Assembly: GCF_024518835.1 (NCBI RefSeq)
Contig: NZ_JANIGO010000001.1
Span: forward strand, 682,001 to 746,000
Length of the DNA: 64,000 nucleotides
Origin: Limnobacter humi
GTDB taxonomy: Bacteria > Pseudomonadota > Gammaproteobacteria > Burkholderiales > Burkholderiaceae_B
Direction of reading: 5' to 3'
Shown here: piece after piece, positions 46,546-54,773 of the stretch
Layout of the letters: the number at the start of each line of letters is the position of its first letter
How positions within the stretch are numbered: the first letter of the stretch is position 1
Program-made: the position numbers and the translations under genes
Notes under the pieces: model-generated
What the model saw: the letters and a program-made list of their open reading frames with translations, nothing else
Database searches by the model: none
Told to the model about the DNA's origin: nothing

Positions 46546-47313
46546 ATGGGCAGCATATACCTGATTCGGCACGGCCAGGCCTCATTTTACAGCGCCGACT
46601 ACGACCAGTTGTCAGACTTGGGCGACGTTCAAAGCCGGCAGTTGGGTGCCTGGTTTAGGGCCAGGAAAGTTCCCATCCATGCGGTGTATTCGGGCGGCAT
46701 GAAGCGGCATCGTCAAACAGCCCAGGCATTTGAACAGCAGTATGGTGGACTGCCAGAGCCCGTGATTCACATGGGCTTTAATGAATACGACCATGAAGCC
46801 ATTCTGACGGCCTTTGTCGGTCAATTTGAAGACTCAGACGCATTTGACCGGCACATGGCCAGCAGCACCAACCCCAAAAAAGCCTTCCAGGCCATTTTTG
46901 AAAAGGCCGTGGCCCGTTGGGTGAGTGGCGAGCATGACAGCGATTACCCGGAAAGTTGGACCGCCTTCAAAAGCCGCGTGATGGCGGGCTTGGGCCATGT
47001 TGTGGCCAACAGCCTGAGACTGGACACCGGCGATGAGTCCGCCAGTATTGTGGTGTTTACGTCGGGCGGGGCGATTACGTGTATCGCACAGCAGTTGTTG
47101 AATGTGCCCGATGTACAGGCCTTCAACCTGAACTGGACCATCACCAACTGCAGTGTGAGCAAACTGCTCTTCAATACACGTGGCGGCGTCACACTGGCCA
47201 GCTTCAACGAGCAAGCGCATTTTGAGGGCCATGTTCAAGGGTTGCTGAATGAGCAAGCCCAGGGGCTGGATACATTTGCCCACCGGCAAAACGGGCTGCT
47301 CACCTATCGATGA
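46546..47313 (+). CDS. Histidine phosphatase (phosphoglycerate-mutase-like) protein
   Basis: 255 aa. The N-terminal YLIRHGQAS carries the phospho-accepting His; the second His is less clear, with VFTSGGAITCIAQQ in the region where the family has a conserved SHG. It starts two bases after the kinase gene, so it is the third gene of that operon. It could remove the phosphate left by, or misplaced by, the kinase. Confidence 0.82.
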   Translation: MGSIYLIRHGQASFYSADYDQLSDLGDVQSRQLGAWFRARKVPIHAVYSGGMKRHRQTAQAFEQQYGGLPEPVIHMGFNEYDHEAILTAFVGQFEDSDAFDRHMASSTNPKKAFQAIFEKAVARWVSGEHDSDYPESWTAFKSRVMAGLGHVVANSLRLDTGDESASIVVFTSGGAITCIAQQLLNVPDVQAFNLNWTITNCSVSKLLFNTRGGVTLASFNEQAHFEGHVQGLLNEQAQGLDTFAHRQNGLLTYR

Positions 47314-47332
47314 ACAGCCCCATTCCCAGTGC

Positions 47333-47683
47333 TTAGCGCTGAATCTCCGTCACCGTGAGTTTCGAGCCATCCTGCCTGGCTTTGAATTTGATCTTGTCAC
47401 CTTCTTTCACGCTGTCCAGCATGGCTTTGTCGGCCACCTCAAACACCATGGTCATGGGCGGCATCTGGATATTCTTGATTTCGCCATGTTTGATGGTGAG
47501 CTTGCCGGTGGACTTGTTCACTTTCCGAATTTCACCCTCGGTGAAATCGGCTGCTGCAGGTGCTCCCTGTTGGGCGCTTGCGCCGTGGCTGTGCTGATGA
47601 TCGCCAGCCGCCTGAACAAGCAACGGCAAGGCCGAGGCAGACAGTGCAAGCGCTGTGAAACAAATGGATTGTCGAATATTCAT
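47333..47683 (-). CDS. Periplasmic copper-binding CusF-like protein
   Basis: 116 aa with a signal peptide ending near VQAA. A His-rich segment (GDHQHSHG) is followed by the CusF fold with KHGEIKNIQMPPMTMVF. The two Met ligands are kept, but the Trp of E. coli CusF that caps copper by a cation-pi contact is Met here, giving a richer thioether site. Last gene of the copper operon. Confidence 0.85.
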   Translation of the reverse strand: MNIRQSICFTALALSASALPLLVQAAGDHQHSHGASAQQGAPAAADFTEGEIRKVNKSTGKLTIKHGEIKNIQMPPMTMVFEVADKAMLDSVKEGDKIKFKARQDGSKLTVTEIQR

Positions 47684-47716
47684 GGGATTCTCCTTGAGGA
47701 AACAGGGTACTTGGGC

Positions 47717-49147
47717 CTAGTGGCCCTGGTGCCCCTGGGGTTTGCGAACTTGCAATTCAATGGTGTTGGTGGGCCGGTTGCTCTGCTGCATGGACACACC
47801 GCCAGCCTGGCTCTGGCGTCTCGGTGCAGTCAACGGAGCGCCTGTATATTCGTAGGCCTGCGTGCCTGTTGGCTGCGGGTACCAGCCGGGGTCTGAATAA
47901 TCGCCCGCTTTCTGATTCTTGCGCACCTTCAGCATGCTGAACATGCCCCCCATTTCGACCGAGCCATAAGGACCGTCACCGGTCATCATCGGCACAGTGT
48001 TATCGGGCAAGGGCATCTGCATTTCGCTCATGTCGCTCATGCCCCGTTCGCCCATCACCATGTAGTCAGGAATGAGCTGATTGATTTTGCCGGCCAGACC
48101 GCGGTGGTCCACACCAATCATGGTGGGTACGTTGTGGCCCATCGCGTTCATGGTGTGGTGGCTTTTGTGGCAGTGGAATGCCCAGTCGCCTTCTTCGTCG
48201 GCAATGAATTCCATTTGCCGCATTTGGCCGACCGCCACATCCACCGTGACCTCGGGCCATCGGGCGCCTTTGGGTGTTGGCCCACCGTCTGTGCCTGTCA
48301 CTTCGAATTCATGTCCATGAATGTGGATGGGGTGGTTGGTCATGGTGAGATTGCCCACGCGGATGCGAACCCGGTCGCCCTTGCGCGCCACCAGCGGCGA
48401 AATACCCGGGAACACCCGGCTGTTCCAGGTCCACAAATTGAAGTCCAGCATGGTCATGATTTTGGGGGTGTAGGCACCTGGGTCAATGTCGTAGGCATTG
48501 AGCAAGAAGCAATAGTCCCTGTCTGCTTCCTCGATCAGCGGGTGTTTGCCCTTGGGGTGGGTTACCCAAAATCCCATCATGCCCATGGCCATCTGCGTCA
48601 TTTCATCGGCATGAGGGTGGTACATGAAGGTGCCTGGCCGTCGTGCCACAAACTCATAGACAAAGGTTTTGCCTGGCGCGATACCCGGCTGATTAAGACC
48701 CGTCACCCCATCCATGCCATTGGGCAGTCGCTGCCCGTGCCAGTGCACACTGGTGTGTTCTGGCAATTTGTTGGTCACAAAAATCCGCACCCGGTCGCCC
48801 TCCACCACTTCAATGGTGGGGCCTGGCGACTGCCCGTTGTAGCCCCACAGGTGAGCCACCATACCGGGTGCCATTTCGCGAACCACGGGTTCGGCCACCA
48901 AGTGAAACTCCTTCACGCCGGCATTCATGCGCCACGGTAAGGTCCAACCGTTGAGGGTCACCACCGGGTTGTAGGGGCGCCCGGTGTTGGGCATCAGTGG
49001 GGGCATTGTATCGGGCGAAGTTTGAAGCACAGGCTCTGGCAAAGCAGCCATGGCCACCTTGCTAACCGCCGTGCTGGCCACTGCACTGAATGCAGCCAAC
49101 CCACCGGCCTGTCCAACTCGCTTGAAAAAACTGCGTCGCGTTATCAT
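47717..49147 (-). CDS. Multicopper oxidase, CopA/CueO-like, Tat-exported
   Basis: 476 aa. The Tat signal RRSFFKR is at residues 4-10. Copper ligands are visible in all four expected blocks: SVHWHGQRL, MYHPHAD, HPIHIHGH and WAFHCHKSHHTM. A Met-rich stretch (MSDMSEMQMPLPDNTVPMM) resembles the extra copper-binding loops of copper-resistance oxidases. Likely oxidises Cu(I) in the periplasm. Confidence 0.9.
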   Translation of the reverse strand: MITRRSFFKRVGQAGGLAAFSAVASTAVSKVAMAALPEPVLQTSPDTMPPLMPNTGRPYNPVVTLNGWTLPWRMNAGVKEFHLVAEPVVREMAPGMVAHLWGYNGQSPGPTIEVVEGDRVRIFVTNKLPEHTSVHWHGQRLPNGMDGVTGLNQPGIAPGKTFVYEFVARRPGTFMYHPHADEMTQMAMGMMGFWVTHPKGKHPLIEEADRDYCFLLNAYDIDPGAYTPKIMTMLDFNLWTWNSRVFPGISPLVARKGDRVRIRVGNLTMTNHPIHIHGHEFEVTGTDGGPTPKGARWPEVTVDVAVGQMRQMEFIADEEGDWAFHCHKSHHTMNAMGHNVPTMIGVDHRGLAGKINQLIPDYMVMGERGMSDMSEMQMPLPDNTVPMMTGDGPYGSVEMGGMFSMLKVRKNQKAGDYSDPGWYPQPTGTQAYEYTGAPLTAPRRQSQAGGVSMQQSNRPTNTIELQVRKPQGHQGH

Positions 49148-49168
49148 TTTGAATTCCTTATGCTGTGT

Positions 49169-50605
49169 TCAGTGGCCTGCGGGCTCTGCACTGGCAGATG
49201 CGCGCAAGGGCGACGACAGGGCAGTGTCCATGGGTTTACCGACCAGCGCAGCCTTGAGCGCAGCATCGGCCCGCCAGAAATCGGCTTGCGCTTGCAGTGC
49301 GCCCATCACCGCATTGATTTGCTCGCGACTGTCGGCCAACAGTTCGAATACGCCAATCAACATGCCGTTGTAACGCAACAGGTTTTCATCGGAAATGATT
49401 TTCTTGAGTGGCACCACTTCGGTCTGGTAGTGATGGGCAATATCCCAGGCTGTGCGGTAGTTGGCATATTGCTCGCGCAGGCTGGAGTTACTGGCACGCA
49501 AAGTGGCATCCAACGTATTGAGGGTTGCCAGGGTTGTTGCGGAATAGGCCGCCCGCTTCTGGTCACCCCAATCCAGGAGAGGTAAACGCAAATCCAGCTC
49601 ATAACCTTTGCGGGTGGCCGATGTTCCGGCCGCATTGTCGAAAACCGAGTCACGCCGGATGCCCGCATCCACATCCAGAAATGACCCAATCAGGCTCACT
49701 GTTTGAGCCTGGTTCAATTCTTTCAAACGAAGCCGAGCCATTTGCACATCCAGCCGGTTGTCCTGCTGGACATTCATCGCAGCGGGCATCAGGGGTTGCG
49801 TCGGAATATCGGGCAATCGATCGGGCAGGCTCAGTTGTTGCGCCTGCTGATCAGTCAAACCCAACAGGCGCACCAGTTGCTCACGGGCTGCCGTGGCTTT
49901 TTGCTCAGCCAAAGCGAGGCTGGACACAGCATCGGCGTAATAGGCCTGCTGACGGGCCCGTGTCAAGCGGTTGAAATTGCCCACTTCCTGCATTCGTTTG
50001 GCCAGCTCAGCACTGGCCTTCGCGCTGTCAGCCACCTGACGGGCGTAGGCCGCTTGCTGCCGGGCCGCCACAGCATTGACCCAGGTTTGCCGAACCTGGG
50101 TGACCTGCTCAACCACCGAATTGGCCATGGCCAATTCACTGCGCTCGATGGCGGTTGCGGCAACACCCTGCCGGGCAGGCAGACTTAACAGGTCAATCAG
50201 ACCAAACGTCAACAGTCGGCCGATTTCCAGTTCATCCAGCAAGGTGGTGCGTTCAAAGGTAAAAACTGGATTGCCAGGCCGACCCGTCTGTGCGGCCTGT
50301 GCACCGTCAGCCCAGTGGCGAGCCAGCAATGCCTGAAAGGCTGGGCTGTTGACCAGTAGCAGGTTGACGGCCGTGGTTTGATTAACAGGCTGTTGCAACA
50401 GTGCGTCGGCTTTTTCACGCATGGCCTTGCGTTGCCCAGGGGTTTGAGCCAATTGCAAAAGGTCCTGGGTGAATTCAACGTGGCGAGAGTTAATGCGTTC
50501 CATGCTTCGATTGACGTCCATGGATGCACAACTGCTCAGGAATAGCGCCAAGGCAGGCATAACCCACACACGGGCAGGCAAATGAAAATGAAGTCGTTCC
50601 GTCAT
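49169..50605 (-). CDS. TolC-family outer-membrane lipoprotein of the copper operon
   Basis: 478 aa. Signal peptide with lipobox LSSCAS, then two long helical repeats typical of TolC/CusC proteins (QVTQVRQTWVNAVAARQQ, ADSAKASAELAKRMQEVG). Outer-membrane channel of an export system, yet no RND pump or adaptor gene is in this operon, so it must use a pump encoded elsewhere or serve another role. Overlaps the upstream gene by 4 bases. Holds a GGCTCA palindrome. Confidence 0.85.
   Translation of the reverse strand: MTERLHFHLPARVWVMPALALFLSSCASMDVNRSMERINSRHVEFTQDLLQLAQTPGQRKAMREKADALLQQPVNQTTAVNLLLVNSPAFQALLARHWADGAQAAQTGRPGNPVFTFERTTLLDELEIGRLLTFGLIDLLSLPARQGVAATAIERSELAMANSVVEQVTQVRQTWVNAVAARQQAAYARQVADSAKASAELAKRMQEVGNFNRLTRARQQAYYADAVSSLALAEQKATAAREQLVRLLGLTDQQAQQLSLPDRLPDIPTQPLMPAAMNVQQDNRLDVQMARLRLKELNQAQTVSLIGSFLDVDAGIRRDSVFDNAAGTSATRKGYELDLRLPLLDWGDQKRAAYSATTLATLNTLDATLRASNSSLREQYANYRTAWDIAHHYQTEVVPLKKIISDENLLRYNGMLIGVFELLADSREQINAVMGALQAQADFWRADAALKAALVGKPMDTALSSPLRASASAEPAGH
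49693..49709. repeat. Dispersed palindrome, copy 7
   Basis: 8-bp arms CAGGCTCA/TGAGCCTG. In the TolC-family gene, read in the same alternative frame as copy 6 (QAQTVSL). Confidence 0.85.
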
Positions 50606-50913
50606 GGTTTGACCTCCTGCTGGGTACCCATACCCTGCGTATGTGACGCCTCATCGTGGCCTTCCGCCGCTTCGCGGGCATAACTGCGCCAACCACCCAC
50701 GGTGCGCACGGTATCGTTTACTGCGGGCCAGGGTGCAATATTGGGCTCTACCCAAGGGGTGTATTGCTCAAACGCCGAGGTGTAGGGCATGGCCTCTTGG
50801 GCTGTTGTGCGTGTCTGCTCGGCCGTGGCTGCATGGGCTGCCGTCAGTGCAGACAACACTGCCCACACGGCCAGCACCACGCCAAGACGTCTTTTGAAAA
50901 GGGTAAATGACAT
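50602..50913 (-). CDS. Small secreted protein of the copper operon
   Basis: 103 aa, signal peptide ending near AAHA (about residue 28). The mature part has several Trp residues (YTPWVEPNIAPWPAVNDTV and GGWRSYAREA) and a His-containing tail. No family recognised. First gene after the CueR-type promoter, about 24 bases downstream of the predicted start site, and overlapping the TolC-family gene. Confidence 0.68.
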   Translation of the reverse strand: MSFTLFKRRLGVVLAVWAVLSALTAAHAATAEQTRTTAQEAMPYTSAFEQYTPWVEPNIAPWPAVNDTVRTVGGWRSYAREAAEGHDEASHTQGMGTQQEVKP

Positions 50914-50943
50914 AATTCACGCTCACTGAATACGATGACAGGA

Positions 50944-50974
50944 AGACTAAACCTTCCCATGTTGGCAAGGTCAA
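50944..50974 (-). promoter_or_regulatory. CueR-type (MerR family) copper promoter
   Basis: Minus strand -35 TTGACC, a 19-base spacer and -10 TAGTCT. The spacer holds the dyad ACCTTGCC-N5-GGGAAGGT. The layout closely follows the E. coli copA promoter, whose long spacer must be twisted by CueR. It drives the genes at 50913-47333. A cueR gene is not in the window. Confidence 0.85.
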
Positions 50975-50993
50975 GCCGATTGAAAGCGATTGA

Positions 50994-51356
50994 TCAGAGC
51001 GTGAAGGATCGGGGCGGCCTGTCGGGTGGGACTGGAGCCTGGGTGGGCACAAGGGGGGTGAATTCAGTGGCCACCGGCACATGCTGGATAACAGGGGCGA
51101 TGTGCGCCACTGCAACGGGCAATGCCATCACCGTACAGGCCACTGCACAGGTGCAGCAGGCCTTCTTGCCGGGGTCGGCCTTGGCAGCTGCGTGTTGGTC
51201 CATGGTCTCATGGTCCATGGTCATGTGCGCCATGCCATCGTGCTGCGCAGTGTCCATCTGCCCCATGTGGCATGACAAATACCCCACCTGTGCAAAACCT
51301 TGCAAGGGCAGGGCCAACAATATCAGCCAGAAAATGATTCGGGTGGTCTGCTTCAT
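50994..51356 (-). CDS. Small Cys/His/Met-rich secreted protein (DUF2946-like)
   Basis: 120 aa with an N-terminal signal or anchor helix. The mature part has CHMGQM, many His/Met pairs (GMAHMTMDHETMDQH) and a cysteine cluster, KKACCTCAVAC, within a second hydrophobic stretch. Such composition points to metal binding, most likely copper given the operon just behind it. It ends upstream of the CueR-type promoter, so it is not under that promoter. Confidence 0.65.
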   Translation of the reverse strand: MKQTTRIIFWLILLALPLQGFAQVGYLSCHMGQMDTAQHDGMAHMTMDHETMDQHAAAKADPGKKACCTCAVACTVMALPVAVAHIAPVIQHVPVATEFTPLVPTQAPVPPDRPPRSFTL

Positions 51357-51388
51357 GCCAAAACCTTAACACGTCATCGAATGACCGC

Positions 51389-53554
51389 TCAAGTTCTGGA
51401 AAGTTTCAATTGTTCAATCAGCAGCATGCGAACCACCCTGTCTTTCAAAGACCTGGGTTTGTCGAGCTGCATGCGGGCCAGCTCCTCATCAAATTCTTTC
51501 CCAGCATGGCGGTACACCAGGGCCTTTAGCGCCAGTTTCCAGGCCGGGGTTGCATCGGCCACCCTTTTTATCCCCTTCAGTGCGTGCGCCAGGTTCAGTT
51601 CCATGGGGGTTAGGTCGGTACCAAATGGCATGGCAGGAAACAGACCCTTGTGAATAAAAGGGCTTAAGGCCTGAGCCAGGCGCTCGGGTGTGTTGTGTTG
51701 GTGTTCTGCCGGGATGTGGTAACTGGTGTGCACTTTGCCTGCCGCTTTCAACTGCGCCAGCAAGGTGGGCTGAAAGCGGCTGTCCGTGATGTTCAACAAC
51801 GCCTTGGCAACTTCTTCATCGGTTTTGCCGCGCAGGTCTGCCACGCCGTACTCGGTCACCACGATATCCCGCAAATGCCGCGGAATGGTGCAATGCCCAT
51901 AGTTGAACACGACATTGCTCGAAGGTTCCGCAGTCTTGCCTTCCTTGTCGCGCACTGCACGGATCATGAGGATGCTTCGGCCTGTGTCCAATTGCTGGGC
52001 CATGGCCACAAAGTTGTATTGGCCACCCACACCGGAAATCACGCGGCCGTCGGCCAAGCCGTCGGACACCACCGCCCCGTTGCTGGTCACCATCACACCC
52101 GTGTTCACAAAACGCGCATGCACCCGTTGGGCGCGGTAAAGCGTTGGGTTCAAGTCCAGTTGGTTTACATGCTCAACGCCGGTCATGGCGATGCGGGCAC
52201 GTTCGACATCCGGTAAGTCATGGAGAAACTGATAAAGACTGCGCGGCCCCAGAAAGAAACCTGCATGCAACACCACGCCATTGAGCAGGCGTGAACCCAA
52301 GTGCTGTGCCAACACCCGTCGGGCTTGCCGATCGGCCAGATTGGCCAGTACCCGCTCACCGCCTTCCAACACAACATGCACGCCCTCATGCTTCAGATTG
52401 GGTTTGAAGACACCATGAAACTGCAGTTGCCGGAACTGAAAGGGGGTGATTTCACGCAGACCATGGCGATTGAGGTGGTCCAGGATATCCGGCGGAATGC
52501 TGCCCTTGGGGCATGCCCCCTGATGAACGACAGCCTGCAAAGCGGCATGCGTGTATACCTCCCGCTTCAAGATGCCCGCTTTGTAAAGTTCCATGAACCC
52601 ATCGACCAGCATTTCGGTGGCGCCGTATAAACCGTGCTCAAACGGTTCAAACCCACCCACAGCATCGGCCAAGGTGCGCTGCGCTGCCGTTTGCCCCAAT
52701 ACGCTGAGTGCTGCCTTGAACACAGCGGGTTTTTGATGGCGCAGTAGGGTGGCGTACACCACCGCGTCACCCAATGCACCGATGCCCACTTGCAAGGTTC
52801 CACCATCACGTATCAAGGCGGCCACGTGCAAACCCAGGGCGTAATCGACCACACCCACGGGCAGTTTTGGCGTTGAAAACAGGGTGGAGTAAAAACGCGG
52901 ATTGTCGACGATGGCATCAAACAATTCCACGGGCACCTCAGCGTCGTGCACCATGTAAGGCAGCTGCTGGTTGACCACGCCAATGACCCGGTGCGTGCGC
53001 TTGCTGTCTTTCAATAGCCGAATCAGCTCGACCGAGGTGTCGGGATTGCAGGACAACGACAGGCGATGCGAGTCACCATCGGCCGGTTTGCACACCAGCT
53101 GCACGGCCACATTGCAGCCTTGCAAAAACACATCCCGTGCAGCCATGGTGTAATTGGTGCTGATGTAATCCATCTGCGCCTGCGGGTGCTGAAGCCGACT
53201 ACCCGGCTTAAAGAAAAACTCCTTCACACGCACATTGGGCGGCAACTTGCCGTTCGTTGCATCCACCGCATACTGCAAATCCGGGCAGTTGCCCCACACC
53301 CGCTCTACAAACGGCTGCATGAAGCGCGCCTCCAGGTCACTGGACGGCAAGGGCTTCTCCAGCGAGAGCGCGGTCAGAAAAGTGAGTTGTATGGAGGGAT
53401 CGCGACGTGCACGGGCATACAGTGCATTCACAAACTCGATGGGCTTGCCCAAGCCCAGAGGCAGAGCCACGTGGAGGTCTTTCCCCACCTGCTCGATGAG
53501 TGCATCGATGCAGGGGGTGAATTCCGTGTAACGGTCCGGTTGATGTGTGTGCAT
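51389..53554 (-). CDS. Acetyl-CoA hydrolase/transferase family protein
   Basis: 721 aa, longer than the ~500 aa class-I CoA-transferases. It has the C-terminal hydrolase/transferase domain: VVTEYGVADLRGKTDEEVAKAL (as VVTEYGVADLRGKTD and EEVAKAL) and GVGGQYNFVAMAQQLD. CoA donor and acceptor are not evident. The in-frame TTG just upstream is not used; the ATG at 53554 overlaps the stop of the upstream gene (TGATG). It forms an operon with the PF10118 hydrolase. Confidence 0.82.
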   Translation of the reverse strand: MHTHQPDRYTEFTPCIDALIEQVGKDLHVALPLGLGKPIEFVNALYARARRDPSIQLTFLTALSLEKPLPSSDLEARFMQPFVERVWGNCPDLQYAVDATNGKLPPNVRVKEFFFKPGSRLQHPQAQMDYISTNYTMAARDVFLQGCNVAVQLVCKPADGDSHRLSLSCNPDTSVELIRLLKDSKRTHRVIGVVNQQLPYMVHDAEVPVELFDAIVDNPRFYSTLFSTPKLPVGVVDYALGLHVAALIRDGGTLQVGIGALGDAVVYATLLRHQKPAVFKAALSVLGQTAAQRTLADAVGGFEPFEHGLYGATEMLVDGFMELYKAGILKREVYTHAALQAVVHQGACPKGSIPPDILDHLNRHGLREITPFQFRQLQFHGVFKPNLKHEGVHVVLEGGERVLANLADRQARRVLAQHLGSRLLNGVVLHAGFFLGPRSLYQFLHDLPDVERARIAMTGVEHVNQLDLNPTLYRAQRVHARFVNTGVMVTSNGAVVSDGLADGRVISGVGGQYNFVAMAQQLDTGRSILMIRAVRDKEGKTAEPSSNVVFNYGHCTIPRHLRDIVVTEYGVADLRGKTDEEVAKALLNITDSRFQPTLLAQLKAAGKVHTSYHIPAEHQHNTPERLAQALSPFIHKGLFPAMPFGTDLTPMELNLAHALKGIKRVADATPAWKLALKALVYRHAGKEFDEELARMQLDKPRSLKDRVVRMLLIEQLKLSRT

Positions 53555-54567
53555 CAAGCCATTGTAACGGCCTGGGGTGCGCTGTGGCGCTTGCCACCGT
53601 GTGCAGCAGCAGCGACTGAGGTGGCTGCTTTCGCCGCTGGCGACCTGGTCAGATATTCAGCGGCCAGTTCAGTAGACCCTTCATGGCTGGGGTCATACCA
53701 GGGGCTGAAATAGGGCAAGGTGCGGTAGGCCAACCACAGCGGACTGGGTAGCAAGCCCCGGCGGGATTCCTTGAACCAGTTCACCCACACCCACGGTTTG
53801 TAGAATGCGGGCTTGTGCTTGGCCAGGCGTTGATCCTGGCTCATCAAATTGGCAGCACCATCCACCCAAATGCCAAAGATCATGGGAAAGACCAAGAGGG
53901 TCATGTAATAGCGGGAGAAATAGCTGCCACCCAAATGTTGATACAGGTCAAACGCCACGCTTCGGTGTTCCACTTCCTCGGCGCCATGCCAGCGAATGAG
54001 GTCGAGCAACACAGGGTCTGCCCCCAGCTTGTCCCACTCTTTGTTCTCCAAGGCATACATGCCCAGCACACAGGTCAGGTGCTCAATGGTGGCGATCAAA
54101 CCGAGGCGCGCCAACAGCCATTGCTTTTCAGCCCATTTGGGCAGGGTTTTCCCAAACGGCTTGTCGTCCAGAATCACATTGAACAGGTGTTTCATCACCG
54201 CCCGGTTGCGTTCCGGGTTGATGCCCCGCTGTGCGAGGTATTCATCGGTAGCGGTGTTGTGGCCACGGGCATGCATGGCTTCCTGTTTGATGAAGCCGCG
54301 CACATCCTCACGCAGTTTTTCATCGGTGATCATCGGCAGCGCCTTGTTGTACAGGCGGCAAAACCAAAACTCGCCCTCAGGCAAAATCAGGTTGATCTCG
54401 TTGATGAAGTAACTGGAGAAAGGCTCGTTGGGCAACCAGTCGATGGGCGTTTGTTTCCAGTCAAATTTGACCGCACGCTGCTTCAGTTCAATCTCGGTTT
54501 TGGAGGCGGGCCTGGGTTCACGCCCCCGCCCCCGCAGGGCATTGACGACATTGGCAATCGCATTCAT
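53554..54567 (-). CDS. PF10118 family metal-dependent hydrolase
   Basis: 337 aa from the ATG at 54567, six bases after GGGAGA. Helical protein with carboxylate/His motifs FIKQEAMHARGHN and IRWHGAEEVEHRSVAFDLY that probably bind two metals. The family is predicted metal-dependent hydrolase, biochemically poorly known. The longer frame to 54633 would cover the palindromic operator. Ala-rich C-terminus. Confidence 0.8.
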   Translation of the reverse strand: MNAIANVVNALRGRGREPRPASKTEIELKQRAVKFDWKQTPIDWLPNEPFSSYFINEINLILPEGEFWFCRLYNKALPMITDEKLREDVRGFIKQEAMHARGHNTATDEYLAQRGINPERNRAVMKHLFNVILDDKPFGKTLPKWAEKQWLLARLGLIATIEHLTCVLGMYALENKEWDKLGADPVLLDLIRWHGAEEVEHRSVAFDLYQHLGGSYFSRYYMTLLVFPMIFGIWVDGAANLMSQDQRLAKHKPAFYKPWVWVNWFKESRRGLLPSPLWLAYRTLPYFSPWYDPSHEGSTELAAEYLTRSPAAKAATSVAAAAHGGKRHSAPQAVTMA

Positions 54568-54625
54568 GACAGGTCTCCCGAGGCGAGCTGGCGGTGCCGC
54601 ACACCTTACTTGTTTTACAAACATT

Positions 54626-54647
54626 GGTGACATTGAGTAATGTCACC
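54626..54647. promoter_or_regulatory. Perfect 22-bp palindromic operator
   Basis: GGTGACATT-GAGT-AATGTCACC: 9-bp arms and a 4-base centre, about 60-80 bases upstream of the PF10118 gene start. Shape typical of TetR-family operators. No cognate regulator is adjacent. Confidence 0.7.
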
Positions 54648-54713
54648 GTTTGATCATAGCCTGTCCATGCTGCGCCGAAAAGTCCGGGTTTTCGAGGGCT
54701 TGCTCTAAATTGT

Positions 54714-54732
54714 TATGTTGCGAGGCAACATA
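54714..54732. promoter_or_regulatory. Palindrome between the two leftward operons
   Basis: TATGTTGC-GAG-GCAACATA, 8-bp perfect arms, AT-rich surroundings. Could be a second operator upstream of the PF10118 operon. A terminator for that side is unlikely because there is no T-run. Confidence 0.45.
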
Positions 54733-54773
54733 TATTTAACAAACAAACCCTCTTCTTGACCGCATTCGCGGGG

